A stretch of 7,099 nucleotides of DNA from Helicobacteraceae bacterium (lineage in GTDB: Bacteria; Campylobacterota; Campylobacteria; Campylobacterales; SZUA-545), in contig JAISRI010000128.1 of assembly GCA_031273735.1 (NCBI GenBank), positions 1-7,099 of the forward strand, written 5' to 3'. Numbering within the stretch: position 1 is the stretch's first letter; every line of letters starts with the position of its first letter. The notes under the pieces are model-generated. The model ran no database searches, was not told where the DNA came from, and saw nothing but the letters and a program-made list of their open reading frames with translations. This document shows positions 6,626 to 7,099 of the stretch, one piece after another. The position numbers were made by a program, and so were the translations under genes.

Positions 6626-6904
6626 CTACTGCTTACTTCCAAGCTGATCAATCATATTTTCAAAGGGATTGTTGAACATATAGATAAGCCTTGCGATCTC
6701 CTCAAGATCGATCCTGCCGAACTCTACCATATCATAAAGGCGGGTCAGCGTTCTACGGCAACAGCTACGATCGCAGCCTGTAACAAGTTTTTTCGCCTTT
6801 TTGTAGGGCAGATCGTTGTTTTTGAAAATCTCGATCGCCTCGCGCACCGATTTTTCGCCGCAGTTGCATATTTGTAAAGATAAGATCTCTTCTTCGGTCG
6901 CCAT
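6626..6904 (-). CDS. Bfd-like [2Fe-2S]-binding small protein
   Basis: A 92-residue protein whose first half resembles the BFD-like [2Fe-2S] domain found in bacterioferritin-associated ferredoxin, the middle of NifU and some oxidoreductases. ICNCGEKSVREAIE supplies the Cys-x-Cys pair (Cys13, Cys15) followed by a helix; TGCDRSCCRRTL supplies the second set (Cys44, Cys48, Cys49). The usual second set is C-x2-C, so C-x3-C-C here is a departure and leaves the exact ligands open. Residues 53-92 are a helical tail with no known motif. It has no signal or membrane segment. The ATG at 6902-6904 has an agga 9 bases upstream. It is followed by the ferredoxin gene after 84 bases on the same strand. A role in electron transfer or cluster handling for its neighbours is inferred only. 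Confidence 0.75.
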   Translation of the reverse strand: MATEEEILSLQICNCGEKSVREAIEIFKNNDLPYKKAKKLVTGCDRSCCRRTLTRLYDMVEFGRIDLEEIARLIYMFNNPFENMIDQLGSKQ

Positions 6905-6939
6905 AACGCGCGATCCTATGCCTTTTTTGCTACTTTTGG

Positions 6940-6956
6940 CGCTTAATTTTTAAGCG
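6940..6956. promoter_or_regulatory. 17-bp palindrome upstream of the Bfd-like gene
   Basis: cgcttaatttttaagcg is a 7-bp perfect inverted repeat around ttt, 36-52 bases before the Bfd-like start. A gataat string (- strand, 6970-6975) could be the -10 box just before it, which would put the palindrome near the transcription start. It could be an operator or a small terminator of the gene to the right; on the - strand it is followed by ccaaaag, which argues against a terminator. Confidence 0.35.
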
Positions 6957-7043
6957 TCTAAACGATAAGATTATCTCTTCTACTTTGAAAGCGAAGCGAT
7001 CGAAAGACGGGATTTTAAGCGCGATCGTAATCGTAGAGCGGGT

Positions 7044-7099
7044 TTATACGCGTCGCATTTCAAACAAAGACTGGAGATTAGTTAAACCTTCGTTGAACG
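7044..7099 (-). CDS. Possible C-terminal end of an upstream gene, partial
   Basis: One - strand frame is open from the right edge to a TAA at 7044-7046 and would encode FNEGLTNLQSLFEMRRV. The other two - strand frames stop within about seven codons. The residues look protein-like but seventeen codons are too few to recognise a family or to rule out chance. If real, the gene reads in the same direction as the redox genes and ends about 140 bases before the Bfd-like start. Confidence 0.3.
   Translation of the reverse strand, partial: FNEGLTNLQSLFEMRRV

Overview
The window looks like a piece of a moderately GC-rich genome of the Campylobacterota (Epsilonproteobacteria). The best clue is a cobalamin-independent methionine synthase with the wording I remember from Campylobacter-type MetE. 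This assignment is an inference from recalled family sequences, not from a search.

Left part, + strand: bases 1-1572 are the 3' end of a large secreted or surface protein. It has the end of an Ig-like domain, then a linker, then a tandem block of GLUG motifs. The reading frame is open through base 1, so the start lies outside the window. A short hairpin terminator follows the stop codon. The 491-base gap from 1573 to 2063 has no convincing gene. It holds at least three related palindromic elements with ATTCCCGC/GCGGGAAT ends, one short and two with GC-rich inserts, the latter two facing each other.

Right part, all - strand, read right to left: a possible tail of an unseen gene (7044-7099), a small Bfd-like [2Fe-2S] protein (6626-6904), a 96-residue plant-type [2Fe-2S] ferredoxin (6251-6541), a 553-residue flavoprotein of the fumarate reductase/succinate dehydrogenase/L-aspartate oxidase family (4581-6242), and metE (2064-4328). 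Ferredoxin and flavoprotein are 8 bases apart and are almost certainly co-transcribed. The Bfd-like gene is 84 bases upstream and may belong to the same unit. metE has its own strong ribosome binding site, a TATAAT box and a 252-base upstream gap, so it is probably transcribed separately.

The most interesting part is the redox group. The flavoprotein keeps the dicarboxylate-site residues of fumarate reductases but has no histidine at the usual covalent FAD position. Its neighbours are two small single-cluster [2Fe-2S] proteins instead of the standard two-domain FrdB/SdhB and membrane anchor. This suggests a soluble ferredoxin-linked fumarate reductase-like enzyme of unknown physiological role. 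I see no CRISPR array, tRNA, rRNA or transposase gene.
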